A stretch of 64,000 nt of DNA from Mactra quadrangularis (lineage: Eukaryota; Mollusca; Bivalvia; Venerida; Mactridae): the NCBI GenBank assembly GCA_025267735.1, contig CM046303.1, forward strand, positions 42,731,380 through 42,795,379. Reading direction: 5' to 3'. Shown one piece after another: positions 1-13,700 of the stretch. The position numbers and the translations under genes were made by a program. The notes beneath the pieces were generated by a model, which worked only from the letters and a program-made list of their open reading frames with translations, was not told the DNA's origin and searched no databases. Each line of letters begins with the position of its first letter. Position 1 is the first letter of the stretch.

Positions 1-3000
1 TTGTAATGAATCATAATGTTTCCGAATGTTGGTCATTGAATGTGATGTTTAAAATGATTGATTGTATATTATTTTGCAAACAAAACATTCATTTGTACCA
101 AATAACGAATTGGTAGACCCATTTCAATGTGGCAGACTAACGGTTATTGTTTTTTCTTTTGGTAAACTAGTTTTGGTAATAGTGTATGTTAGTACCAAGT
201 ACCATGTTTTTCTCAGTGAATATGATCTGCACACTAGAATCATATGGCATTATTGGAAATGTATTTTGGTTTGTGTAAATTAAAACTAATTATTTATGAA
301 ATTCATCAAAGATTAAGCAAGAGATCAGACTTCTAGAAATCCGTATATTCTTATAACAATTTCTTGTTCACAAATAATGTCTTGTTTAGTCATACTTAGA
401 CAATATATGAATATTGATGTATGAGTCAAGTTCAACTTAAGTTCAGTTAATCAATCAATCTATTGGTCTCATGTAAATGATTTCTATAATTCTCATTAAA
501 TCTACAGAAACGTGTTGTTATACAAGATATTTTATGCTGTCTTTATTAACAAATTGACATTTGGCATACATATATAAGTAACAATATATGTGCAGTAATG
601 ATTATTGTTTGCCAAACTTGTAACATCAAACATAGTGTATACATCGTGCTTCTTTACTTTTAAATATGTCTTGTTTATACAGGCACATACATTGTTTTTA
701 TATTCTACACTAGATAAACTTTCCGTTTGTCTGCCTGTTAGGTCATTAGGATAATAAAAGACAATTGAGTATTTGATTGATACAAAGAAAACGGATAACA
801 ATAAGCCAAAGATGCGCATACATAAAAAGCTTAATGTTTTATAACGCTTGACATTGCACTTAAAAAAGAACCGTGTTAACGAAAGTCTAATGGTGTGTTT
901 TGATGCATATATTATTATATATATATGCACATATATGATTAACAAATTGCTTTTAGCCAAGTTCAAACAGTGTTTCTATATGTGTAAATCTTGAGATAGA
1001 ATTATCTTTTGATATACAAACTACTTTGATAATTTCATGTCTTAGTGTTCATTCTTAGGAACAACACTTAAGATGCGAAAGACGTGTTAAACAATATGGT
1101 TTTTGACATCTTTGTAATATTTGATTTAAACTGTTATCATTATTTGCTTTCGGTAGGATATAACTTACATGTGTTTGTTTGTCGTTAAGAAAAACAAAGA
1201 AACAAAACAGAATTTAGAAATACAAAATATATCTTGCATTTGATGAATGAGACATTTTGAAATGGAGGCAGTTGTTCAAGAAATTTGAATAAAACTGTTC
1301 ATTTATAGATTAAACAAAGCAATATATTCTTTGTTAAATAGTTTTAAGATGAAGATATTAAATCTTACTCTGGTTTAAAACTTATATTTGTTCTTAAGTC
1401 ATGTATCATAGCAATTATCCTTACAAGATAATTTGATCATTCAGTTGGACAATACATCTATTTTATATCATTTACCAATATCTGCTTTCCTTTAACCCTA
1501 AAACATCATTGAAACAGTCAGTGAAAGGGATGCTTATTGAGTGGTACATTGTCTATCAAGCGCAAGATTTTTCTGTAGTCTCACTTAAACGAACGTTTGA
1601 TTAAAGAAGTTATACAATTCAGTATAAAAAAGTTTTTGTTTCTAATCACAGGTATTAGACAGTCTGAATACCTAAAATATGACTTCAATCCTATCCTCCT
1701 TAAATCATTTTACAAGTGATTATAACCCGTCTCCGCCAGATAAATACATTCGAGTCAAAATGATTCATGTGAAGTTAGTTATATACCTACATATTAGATG
1801 TTAAACTACACTATCAATCAAACGACTAGACACCCAGTTGCGTCTAAGCTATTGTTTTTGGTTTTGGCAATGTTCATGTTGTCTTTGATTGAACTATACG
1901 TCAGTTTGTTTTCTACAATGTTTGATTCACATGAATCCAGTCTGAATTTATCATATTTTGTAAAAATGTAAATGTACATCCAAATAATAGCATTTGATAT
2001 GTTATAGGTCGACTATGATAAAATCATGTATATCCACAGCTACTGGCATATAACAATCGTGTCAATCAAACAACTTGTTCTAATCGTTCATGGAATAATG
2101 AATTTGTCAAAGACCACATCCAAATAATAAACTTTGAAATTATTCAGTCCGACTATAATGAAGTAATACAAGTTCTACGTAACACATAATGTATGATAAA
2201 ACAAGTTCACAACCAATATATTGTACTCTTCTTTTTTAAGCTGCCAATATGGTCGTTCATCTTATATTTCACTCATATTTTGAACTATGTATTTTGATAA
2301 ATTGCAATACCTATAATCGGTATCTTAATATGAAAATATTATCTTAATATTTATGTTTAAACCAGTGATCTCCATACTATGAGCTCTTTATGATGATAAA
2401 TTTTAATGCATGTTTACAATATGTTATTATATATGACTATACCATTGAACACTACATTATAAATTGTATTAATACTATGTTCATGGGTCATTTTTACTTT
2501 ATACATATTGTATTCTATTTTGATTGAAATGAACTCTTGAAACTCTACTATTTATAAATTCATTTCATATCACTAATTTTTCATATATAAGTATCAGTGT
2601 CTGAAAGCATCTATATTTGATCATATTTTTTTAACTATCATAATGTATTCGTATATTGGTTATTGAAATTGATATATGAACTTGCTCATAATGTTTTGAT
2701 AAACAAAACAAGATATGAGTTTATTTGTACCTACTAACCAATCAGTAAAGATTCATTTTAACACAGCATACGAATGCTCCGCATTGATGTGTTTTTTCTC
2801 TAGCTTTACTTGATTTGGCAGTATTTTTTGCCTCAATTTAAATATTCAGCGCACAAGTACCATATCAATTCATTGGAAATTTATAAAATGGTTTGTGTAA
2901 ATAATGTTTAATTTCATCTAATATTTTCTAAGATAAATATCTTAGAGAATTTTGTACAATCTTACAAAAAAGCATATTTACACAATAACCTTTCAAAGCA

Positions 3001-3949
3001 TGACGATACAAAAACAGTATGTGTGTAAAAGCGTAGTTCTGCCTAAGAATATTTTACATCATTCTTTTTCTCTATTACTATCATCAAAATGGTTAAAATG
3101 GTCTTATAATTACAGTGAACATTAAATTATATGTAATATTTTTCAGTTATCAAATGAGTATGTTTCTCCGTATACTTGTCCAATAATACAGCGTTCGCAA
3201 TTAGCCTGTCATAGCGAAGAGAATTTTTGATAATCGAGAGGTTTCTACAAGTATTGATGGCACGAATGTCCGCTATATGAAGTTCGAACGTTAATGTATT
3301 AGATTATTGTGTCTAACAAACATAATTAACTACTTTTTTATCTTATCTGATATTCAAAGCAACAAATCTTCCTACACGTAATTTAAATTACCTCTATCAG
3401 GAAGCACCAAATGTTTATATTAACTATTGGTAGAACTAAATACTGGTATTGTTAACAAATTCCAGTCAACAGTCATTGACCGCAGAAAATAAATAGTTTC
3501 TTATATACACTAGATCATGACTATATTGGGTAGCAAACGTATAGTTCTATTTTAATATTGTCAAAATATGATACAATGAATTGTTAAACACGGTACTTTC
3601 TTTTATCTTCGGTCAATTATCCTCCAATAAGTTCCTGTGTTCCATCATCCAGCTCGATAGTCATGCCCATATCTATCATAGTACCAATTATTAAAGTTTA
3701 AGATTTATAATTAAACCTTTCCAACTATTGTATTCTGAGTACTATGGCGTCAATATAATGTCTATATAACATACAGGAAATCTTGAGCAAGATCGACTTT
3801 CGTATAAAAATATGTCTAACACTGATTTATACCAAATGCTTAGTATTTTACATAGAAACAAAACAAGTCATATTGAATTAGATTTGTCCTTGTCTCAAAA
3901 ATAAGACAAACTTCTTTAAAGTATGGAAAACACTGTATTTTTATCAGTC
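1..3949. other. Intergenic, no supported feature
   Basis: AT-rich DNA downstream of the channel gene. The open frames at 62-283 (+) and 532-966 (-) have no family resemblance, low-complexity composition and no splice context. I see no gene, tRNA or clear repeat. Confidence 0.6.
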
Positions 3950-4145
3950 AATTTCATCTGAAGGATTGACGTTTTATTATCACAACTTGAATTGTTCGTC
4001 GTACGCAGGTAATTGAGTACTTGTCAATACAACATTAATAGCTCGCTAGTGAGAGAAAGCAATTTTAGTTTGTCTGAATGTCATCCGCCTCAGACTTTAA
4101 TCAGGAATTTGGATACCTCCATTGTCAAAGATCAATTGGCTGTTT
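3950..4145. repeat. Non-coding block duplicated at 29.4-29.6 kb
   Basis: The block matches 29430-29625; the core 4022-4087 is identical over 66 bp to 29496-29561. It lies downstream of the intact channel gene just as the other lies downstream of its broken copy. Confidence 0.85.
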
Positions 4146-5616
4146 TATAGTTTCGACTCACACAAGACAGAAAAAATGTGAAACGAGTTTAGAATACAAT
4201 TACAAGCAACTCCAATCTACTATAATTGTAAGGAAACATTGAATGCAAATGTTAAAGTAATATACAAACCGTTCTTTAAGCCATTTGATGTGGCAACCGA
4301 TGATTATACTTATCTTAAAAATATTCTGGAAATAATAATTTTACATAGAGGAAAATGAATGTAATGTGTACTTATTTCTTTCGTATTTAATTTTTATTAT
4401 CAAGTGAGTGAATCTCTGCCTAATGAAATACTCTGATGATATAAATATTTAAAGGGAAAATTGGAAACGAGCACAGCGTCTACTTAGATCACTCACACAA
4501 ATACTTTGGCATACTCATGTCATTCTATGCAGAAACTAAATTTATATATTAGTTTCCCATTAGTCTTTGTCTCTTAAAGCATAAATACAAACATTACCGT
4601 ATTCCTTAACGCCTTGAGCATAACGATGTTAAAGCAATACATATTTATACATTTTGAAATTTACGTGACAACTTATTTTAGTTACAGATTTATATCCATT
4701 AAACCAAGGTAAATTAAACGCTGCACAATAACACGTAACAATTATATCCTTAATTTGGTTTGTGCTGAACAATTTGTATTAACTTTGATAATAAAGTAAA
4801 CCTCGTTTAGTGTTTTCGGTATAATTTTATAAAGATTACAAATAAAACGTGCATCTATCATTGTTGCTTTCCATATTCATTTAACATGATAACTAGCATT
4901 ATATTTTCATTTATCATAAACTCTATATGCCTCCTATCCCAGATGTTATTCTCTCAGTATCAGTTTTGACGTGATGCCAGTAATAACGCAAAAGAATGCA
5001 TTACATAATTTCAATGTAATGGCCGGACTGTCTAGTCGATCACAAATACTGATGATTATTAACGGTTTTATGTCCGAAAAGTATCGTTTTGTTTAGACGT
5101 ATTATGATTTACGTTGTGTTTCGTAGTTGTCAAATTAGCTTAAACAAATCGTCTTGCACATTGAAATGTCTTCGGCAATGTTTATAGAAGGCAAATGTAG
5201 AGAAACATGCTGAGAATTATATAATCAATTAGGAAAGTGTCTTTCACTGGTCATGATCAATAACGTACACATAATACATTTTAGACATAATGAACAGCCA
5301 ATCACATATATAGAATTAAAACTACTGCTAGCATAAATGGCAAGAGTGTTAAAACATAATGTGTTCGTAAAGAAAACATTGAGACTTTTTCATTAACTTT
5401 CATGAGATTTTCAAGTTTTGTAGTTTATTGAGTTATAAAAACAGTGTAATCAACAAATAGCGTTTGCATTAAATTGACAGACAAATCGTAAACATTGATC
5501 GCTTGTTCCAGGAAATAGTCTTGTCAAACATAGAGCAAAATATACGCTTTTGACAACATGTTACGATGACAACAATAAGTAAATAAGAAGTTTATACTAA
5601 GATTTAAATGTTGATA

Positions 5617-5890
5617 ACCCGGTCGGTAGCGGAGTTGGTAGCGCGCCGGTATTTGGAATATCGTGTCCAGAGTGGGTACGGGTTTGAATCCTACCCGGGG
5701 AGGTTATACCCTTCCATGGGAACTTGACAATAATGTAATTTTTTCTCCATTTATAAGGTATATGGAGAAGTTCCCGGTTTTGTGGAAGGCTAGGTGAGTA
5801 CTGGTTTTAGGCAAGGGTCCAGGAAAGTTAGGTTAGGTGCGCTGGACGCCGTAAAATTACATAAATTGTGGCTTTAAACCCAGTCAAGTA
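5617..5890 (+). mobile_element. tRNA-derived SINE, family A, near full length
   Basis: The head has a pol III A box (AGCGGAGTTGG) and B box (GGGTTTGAATCC) of a tRNA. The body holds 'CCATTTATAAGGTATATGG' and 'GAGTACTGG', and the tail 'GGTGCGCTGGACGCCG' is followed by an A-rich end with 'TTTAAACCCAGTCAA'. The same order of blocks recurs in the other family A copies in this window. Confidence 0.85.
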
Positions 5891-5899
5891 AAATGAAAA

Positions 5900-7772
5900 T
5901 TGAATGTTGATCTGAAATATAGATTAAAGTTATCTGATGCACATGGAATACATAGAAAAAAACTATTTGAAAGCGTTTGATTAAACTGTCTAAAGTAAGA
6001 TAAACACTTTTGAGAAGCTTAGGGACTTTCCGGAACAAATCATTTAAAACCCAGACACACTGTGAATAACATGTCTGATACTCTTGGCGTTGTTTGATAG
6101 GCTGACGTAACCCCTACCGCGTAGATTAAACATTAATCAAGTATACATAAATATGTGGGATTGCACACAGAAGACAAATATTAAGTCGTCGTTTGATTGT
6201 GTTTCTAGTTTTGCAATAGTTGTCTCTATTTACTGCTTAAAAGCCACACTAAAATAACAAAAACCGCTGCTAAAATTCAAAAATATAATGTAACTATTTT
6301 ATTCCATAAGTGATAGTAAGTGTTATCATCAATATCTACTGCTTAAAAATCCAAAAAAAACTAATCAAAACAAAAAAAAAACCCAAAAAATCCTCTTCTG
6401 GAATTAGGAAAGTAGATGTTACTATTTTATTTCATCAACAAGCGTTATAAACGATTTCAATGATGTATGTTTCGTTTCCATTCATATTTTGATGGCAACC
6501 ATCGGTTGTGATAATTGCTCATCTCCTCGGCTTAACAATAATAATAAAGACATTATTTATAGAGGCAACACAGTTAGACAAAGCTTAATCTTCCCCTGTC
6601 GTTTCCTATGGTCTCCCATAATGTCCATTCTCTTTGTTTAGTAGTTTGTTAATGTAGACATTAACTTTTTCCGAACATTCAAAATCTTAAAACCGTATTG
6701 TTTATTGTCATTATTTAAAGCAATGAGTTTAGACGGAGAAAGCGGACTCTAATGAAGATTGGTCAAATTTGATATATTTACATTAATGTTGTAATATTAC
6801 CAAACATTGGTAATCAAAAGGAAGCAATATCCCAAATTATCTAACCTCATGCAAGAAACGATAAAGGACTCTTTGTAGAATGATGTTTGTTTGTTAGGTT
6901 TTCTGGCACATCAACACATAATGGTTATATCGCGCCGAATGCAATTGATGATGCTATTAATGCAAACAAATTATAATGGTTCTAGAATGTAAATGCCCCT
7001 ATCTGGTCCATACTTTTGATAAAATATGTACATTTATAATAATTTTAATACGAGAGCGTTATTTTATGGTATGTGTTCCATGCTTTGCATGGTCACTGAC
7101 TTGACAACTGTTTGCCCTCGTCACTGTACGTAATATTGATATATGTAGCTCAATGTTAATGGTATGTTGTTTCTCTACTTTCAATAGCTGTCTCATGTTG
7201 AAACTCTACATATCTGACTAGTTTAAATATTGACCATTTAGGACTGAAAAAATGTGCGAGTGTACGATTCTAACATTGAACTTCTCGACTCCTCAGTGAG
7301 GTTCAGCCATTGCACACAAGTTGGCACTATCTTGACGATACATGTACTTAAAACATTTTTTGAAGAAGACAGTTAATTGCTTGATTTTTAATTGTGATAA
7401 CCAAGGAAAATTTATGATCATGGTGTAAATATCAGTTTATATAAAATTGTTTATTAGCAAATATCAAATGAGCACATTCATAGCAAGCTAGTACATGTAT
7501 ATACAACACATTCGAAGAAAGTCATATGGAAATTAAAATGACAATACCCATTTATAAATGGGCTAATATAAATGAAAAATAATGATATGTGATACAAGAT
7601 AAACACAAAATTTTGTCAGTAAGTAAAAAAGCAAGATTTGTCTATCATTTACACACACAAAATACAAACAATATTCACAGCAAACAATGTCATAATTGCT
7701 GAAAAAACATTCATAATTGTTCACAATTCAAAAGTTAAGCCGATATATTTCCGTCAGATTTGTACATTTCAT
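5900..7772. other. Intergenic and probable 3' UTR side of the channel gene
   Basis: No gene is seen. A minus-strand AATAAA (plus TTTATT at 7450-7455) about 320 bp past the stop codon could be the poly(A) signal of the channel gene; this is only a candidate because the region is AT-rich. Confidence 0.35.
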
Positions 7773-10700
7773 CTAGTTATTTACACTACTGACTTTAGAT
7801 GTTCCTCTACTTGAGAATTTATTAATCAAATGTAGAATGATTTCCAATATGACTTGAATTACTTCTACCAAACTAAGTACAGACGCGCCTAAGAACAAAC
7901 CCAGCGTGCCTCCAATATCTGACAGAAATCGTACCCCCTGAAATATACATTTCATTTCATTTCTATCACAGAAAGACAAATTTGTAACGTTTTGAGATAC
8001 GATACAGAAAGGCAGTGTTCTGCATTTTTACACTGTAAATCCAATTTTCCGTTAGCTCTAGAATTGTTTTATATGAAAAAATTTAACATTACCAACATGT
8101 AACTCACTGGCGTGACCTGGTCATTACAAATTTACACACGATAAGCAATATGGGATCAGATAAATTTTAGAATCAATGGTATATGTTATATTGATTAAAT
8201 ATAAAACTTAAACTTAACGGGTTTTTATATAATGGTATCTATGGGTCATTTCAAGAATGTACATGTAATGTTCTGAGAAGTTTGATTTTTAATATAATGC
8301 TTTATACTACCTCGTACAATGGTTCTTCAGATATTTGTTCATAATTCAAATCCTCAAAATATATCAAAGCACGTACAAAGTTGGTCCGAATTCTGAAAAA
8401 AGTTATTAGTTCAGTGAATGGAATTTTTTTCTAGTGTCAAACAAGTTATATATTGTGCTTATTCATTATAAAACTATTTTGCCACACAATTAAAAAGTTG
8501 TCACTGATACATATGTCATAGAATAAGTAGCAAATAAACTCCGCCATAGTTAATCATTGCTACATCTAGCCATATACTTCTTATTATAAGCAACACAAAT
8601 TCAAAATAATTATTTAGGCTATTTGTCCACCGGCCGTTGCACATACATAAGTGTAAATACAAAAATAATTTGATATATTTTACAATTACATTACAATATA
8701 GCATTCCTATTGCTTCATTTTTACTAGTTATTGATTATTGTCTGCATGATAATAAAATGTTCAGCGTATGTGCATTTGGTTCAATAATAAATTTTCTCGA
8801 TGTGTATTTATTTCTGAGATCAGTATACAGAGAACATATAAGTATTGTTCGTTTTTTCTCAACTGTCAAAGTTTGAATAATTTCACGGTGGATGATTACA
8901 CACTATCTCAATATCACGAGTGTTAGACAAAGAGCACGAAGTCACCGTGAAATTATTCATGTTTTGACAGTTGAGCAAAAACGAACAATAGGAGGCGGTA
9001 ATTAGTTTCAATAACATATCACAAAAAACAATTGAGTGTAACAATATGGTAAAAGTAAGAAGGAAAAGAAAGAATATAAATGAATTGTGAATGTATTAAT
9101 GCACATATAGTTTAAATGTTGTTAACTATACCTTTCTACATCAAAATAATCCAAGCTTTTATTATTTACTTTTCCACAGATATTAACCCAGGTGGTTGAT
9201 AAGTTTTTCTTTTCACATATCTCCGACAGCAGTATATCCTGCAACACATGTAACATGGTGCTATTCAATTAAATGTAATACAAAAAGTTGTGATGATTCA
9301 ATCATAAACACTAAAGACTGTATTAGAAATATTGGTACTTACTTCACAACACACATGAACATGGAGAAGCATGCAAATATGATATGCAGGTTGTCATATT
9401 ATCTGCTAAGAAATATCGGTCGCAAAAAGCTTACTATTTTATGAACTACTGTGATCGCTATATCAATCACTGATTCAAAGTATTCACTAGTATATATTCT
9501 ATTTGACTGTATTTACGTATAATTGTGAAGCGCTTTTGAACATGTTTCAATTAAAAAAACAGCGCTATACATATATTATATGTTGATAATGATAATAATG
9601 ATAATAATTTATGATAATAATAATAAGTATATCCGACATGCAACATGTTTGTAGAATTTTAAAATCAGAATTTTTATTGGAGCAGCTTAGTTGAAACCAA
9701 ACCGAATGCACATAATGTCTAGGTGGATGCACATTCTAGATTTTGTATATTTTGATTAATAGGTTAAGACTGACTAAACGTTATTTTCCTTGACATGCAT
9801 GCACAGAACATGTAACGAACTTATTTAACAGTAACAATAGGAGTTTAAAGGTTAATCAAGTAATGTAATTGAGCTTCATTTTAACAAAAAATTATACATA
9901 CCAAATATTCATCCGTTGGCCAGTATCTTGATGACATAGTCTCTGTGTATACTAACTCCCTGAAACATATTTATGCCAAATATTGTTGTAATGTACCAAT
10001 ATATAAATATCACATCCTACAGTGGGTGATAGAACAGAATGTTCACCCGAGACAAGTAATGTCAACCGAGGCTTTAGCAATGCTCATTGCCGCGGCCGTT
10101 GCGAAGTGGTTAGCATGTCTGACTTCGAATCCGCAGATCGCGGGTTCGAGCCTGGTCGTTGTCATACCCTCTGAAGGATGTGATATTTCTTTATTATACC
10201 TAACAACAAAAATCAGAGATTGTTTACTTTTAAATAGGCACAAACCATTTGATTTTATTTGTTAATTTGCTTTTGAATTTGAAAACATTTTTACGCCGTT
10301 AAATGTGTTGTTTCGTGAACAGCAAGCGTCTGTGCAAGGGAGATCACTCAAATTGAATAGCTAAAACCTTATTTACTTAAACAAATCAATTTAGCATATT
10401 GATTACACACTTACGAATTATGGTCACACTTAGCTGCATAGATAATATGTATGTGCTTTGATATAAACGTCCCTTAGCTTTATCTTTATCTCAATCGAAC
10501 CTTTTCAGCTACCAGCAGTATACCACATAACATAATTATTAATAATTAATCATATCATTAGCATTACTGACATGCATGAAAGCAATACTGTAAAACTTTT
10601 AGCTAGTTACAGCCCATTGATTTCCCTCAGGAATGAAGTAGAATTAATGTAGAATAATTAGAATCTAGTAATGAGTATAACGAAATTATTACCAAAGCAG

Positions 10701-13700
10701 TAGCAGTTACAGTTGACAAGCTGGGATTTATGTGACAATAATTGAATATTAGATAAGTTGTCATGTTAGAAATTCATCACTTACTTGCATGGTTCCCGAC
10801 ATTCACAATCATACCCTCCTTCATTAAATTTGACATTGAGATCAAAAACACATTTGTGATCTGAAAAGAAAGAACCAAATGTTTAGATTGAATAAGATCA
10901 GATCGTCCAAAGGCTAATATGTAGAACTTATATTCCAGCGTCATGATTTAGATTCCTTGCAACAACAAGTCCTTCGTTGACTTATCAATGTGTTAGAAAA
11001 AGTAACTTCCTTGTTGGATGAGATGAGATAACTTGTGAATTAACAAGTTGCTGATAGCTTAATGGGTGAGCCTGTTGGTCCATAAGGACCATATAACAAA
11101 GCTGATAGACGGCATAAATTAACAGACAAAAATTAACAAACATATAAAATCGAGACAAAAAATGTAAAGTAGTTTTTGTTTCGAGTAAATACAATGTTAA
11201 TTTTATAGTATATGCAAGGCGTTTGTGTTTTCTCTAAACTATTGTTTTGTATTTCATTATATTAAATAAATGACATGGTTTCAATCCCGAATGTATAACA
11301 TATTCGGGTTTAAATATTTAAAGAGGACATCGTTTGATTAAAGTTGTGGAGTCGATATAATGGAGTCTATGAACATTTGCGATGGTTAGCAAGCTGATAT
11401 GACTTTACTCGAAAGATTTAAAACAAGAAATGTCTTTAAAAAAGACAAACGGCGTCGATTTAAAAACAAGTGTGCTCACCTGAGGAAAAGGTCAAAGGTC
11501 ACAGAAGAGCCATTTACAGAGGACCACTAATGTTAAAACCTATTTTTTGACCCAGTGACCTACTTATCCAACCAATCAGACCTATTTGAACAATTTTGGT
11601 AGGGAACCACCCACGGACCATTCCTGTTGAGTTTGGGCAAATTATCATAAGCGGTTCAAGAGAAGATGTTGTTTGAACTTTTCCTTATATAATTCAATGT
11701 AATATTGTGATTCATGGGGTGGGGTCAATTTTGACCCAGGGGCATAATTTGAACAACTGTGATGGAGGACCTCTAGATGATGTTATATACCAAATATGAA
11801 AGCCCTAGGCCTTGTAGTTTCAGACAAGAAGATTTTTGAGAATTGCATTATGAAAACCTATTCATTAATGCTACAAAACAAAAATTATGAATTTATTCTT
11901 AAGGTTCTGGAACTGTAATGGTGACCTTCCACAATTCTTATACTGATATTGTTTCTTGAATCTGTACTATTAAAGACATTGAATGCTGAAATTTTAAGAA
12001 ATTTACCGTCTGTAACTTAAGTTATGTGCATTTTTATAACGTGACCCTTCATTTTTAGAAAGACCGTAAATTGTGCTGGGACAAAAAGTGAAAGAACTTT
12101 TTTTTTCAAATTCTGCTGTTTTATTTCCAAGTTTTAATCCATTTTCTTGTTATACAGTCATGTAATGACAAATCAGAGCAACCAGGTTACACTTTGGACA
12201 AATACATATAAAAATACAGAGATTTGCATACATGTACCCCCAAGCAAAAATCCGAGTTTTTGAGAATGTTAAAAAATTTACCCTATCTTTAAAAGCAAAT
12301 ATCTCAAGTTAGAAGTTAGTTAGACACATGCAACTAGTTTTAAAATTTTTTGCAGTATTAACTGCCCATATAATGAAAAATTTAAGAAATTTTACCGTTT
12401 CTAAATTTTTTTATAAGAATTTGTATTAGATTACTGTACTGAAACTGCAAGAGATTTTATAGAGAAAAATAACGTCAAAATGGTCAATTACAAATAATAC
12501 TACTTAATACAAATATATCATCTAAAATTGGTATTTGAGATGGAAAATGTATGTTAAACTCTGCATTATCATATAAAAACCTTCTCTCCATTGCTTTTTG
12601 GCAAGCTTGAGGGGACTATTTGGGGATTAAACTTGTACCAGCTATGTTTTCTGCTGTTGTCGTTTTTTGCACTAACAGTTGGACACTAGAGTTAGTAATG
12701 TTGGCATATTATGTGCCTTAGCTTTCAAATTATGCTGTTGATTGTATTGTTTTTTTTATAATTAGAATATGATGATATTAAAAACAGAAAATGTGCAACG
12801 ATTTTGTCTTTATATGCTGACTTTGATACGATTATTTGTGGGAATTCGGCAATAAATCAATATAAGTTAAACATTCTTTCCAGTTTATCGATATTTGTGT
12901 AGTTTATTTTACCTTTGTTCATTTTCAGTACACAAAATAGATTAAACAATCAAAACCCCATTTTCCCCCAAATTCTCCATTTCGTCCATTTCGCCTCAAA
13001 ATCTCCATTTCGTGGTTCAGTCATACCCAATTTACATCGCAAAAAAAGATGAAAAAAAAATGTATTTTACACCTGTACAAACAGAATCAACGCAAAAGTT
13101 ATGATCCACTACGGCTTTTCATTGTTTTTATGTCGATAAACCATTATTTTTACTATAACTAACTACGATCACGCTGTAGAGCGTCTGGTTTCGCCATTTT
13201 CGGAAAATGCGTTACCCTATGACTTCTGGAAAATCCCACGTCACGTGGTGAAAATTAGAAAATAGCAATTACGAAACTTGACGAAGATGGGTAATCGGGA
13301 AAAAACCTTAGCTACTTAATTATTGATTTGATAAAGGGAGATAACCGCTGCGGGGAGTTTGGTTTGACGTGTCTATTTTTAGTTTTATCTATTTTTAGAC
13401 ACAACCCCCCCCCCCCATTTTTTTGTTGATTTTTGGCAGTTTTTGCAAATATCAAGAGGCTTTGTCAAAAAAGAATTGTCAACTTGATATGCCGGTATAT
13501 GTGTGCTCCAGCGACAAACAAAAGATTTATTTAAAGCTGCGCAGTTTCTTCCACAAAACAGGAAACTCACAAATTTATTAGTATAGATGTGGAGCTGTGA
13601 CTCTCAAAGTGTAAACCCCGGAAACTGGACGTAGTGAGGCTTACTTAATAATTATTGGGTAATATGTCAGACTTTTTACTAGAAACCGGTTCACATCTGG

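Noticed and set aside
532..966. 144-codon open frame on the minus strand
   Set aside because: Low-complexity, Tyr/Ile-rich translation without family features, no coding neighbours and no splice signals of note; expected by chance in AT-rich DNA.
9945..10265. 106-codon open frame on the plus strand
   Set aside because: It reads through the tRNA-like sequence at 10091-10163 and exon 10 of the channel on the other strand.
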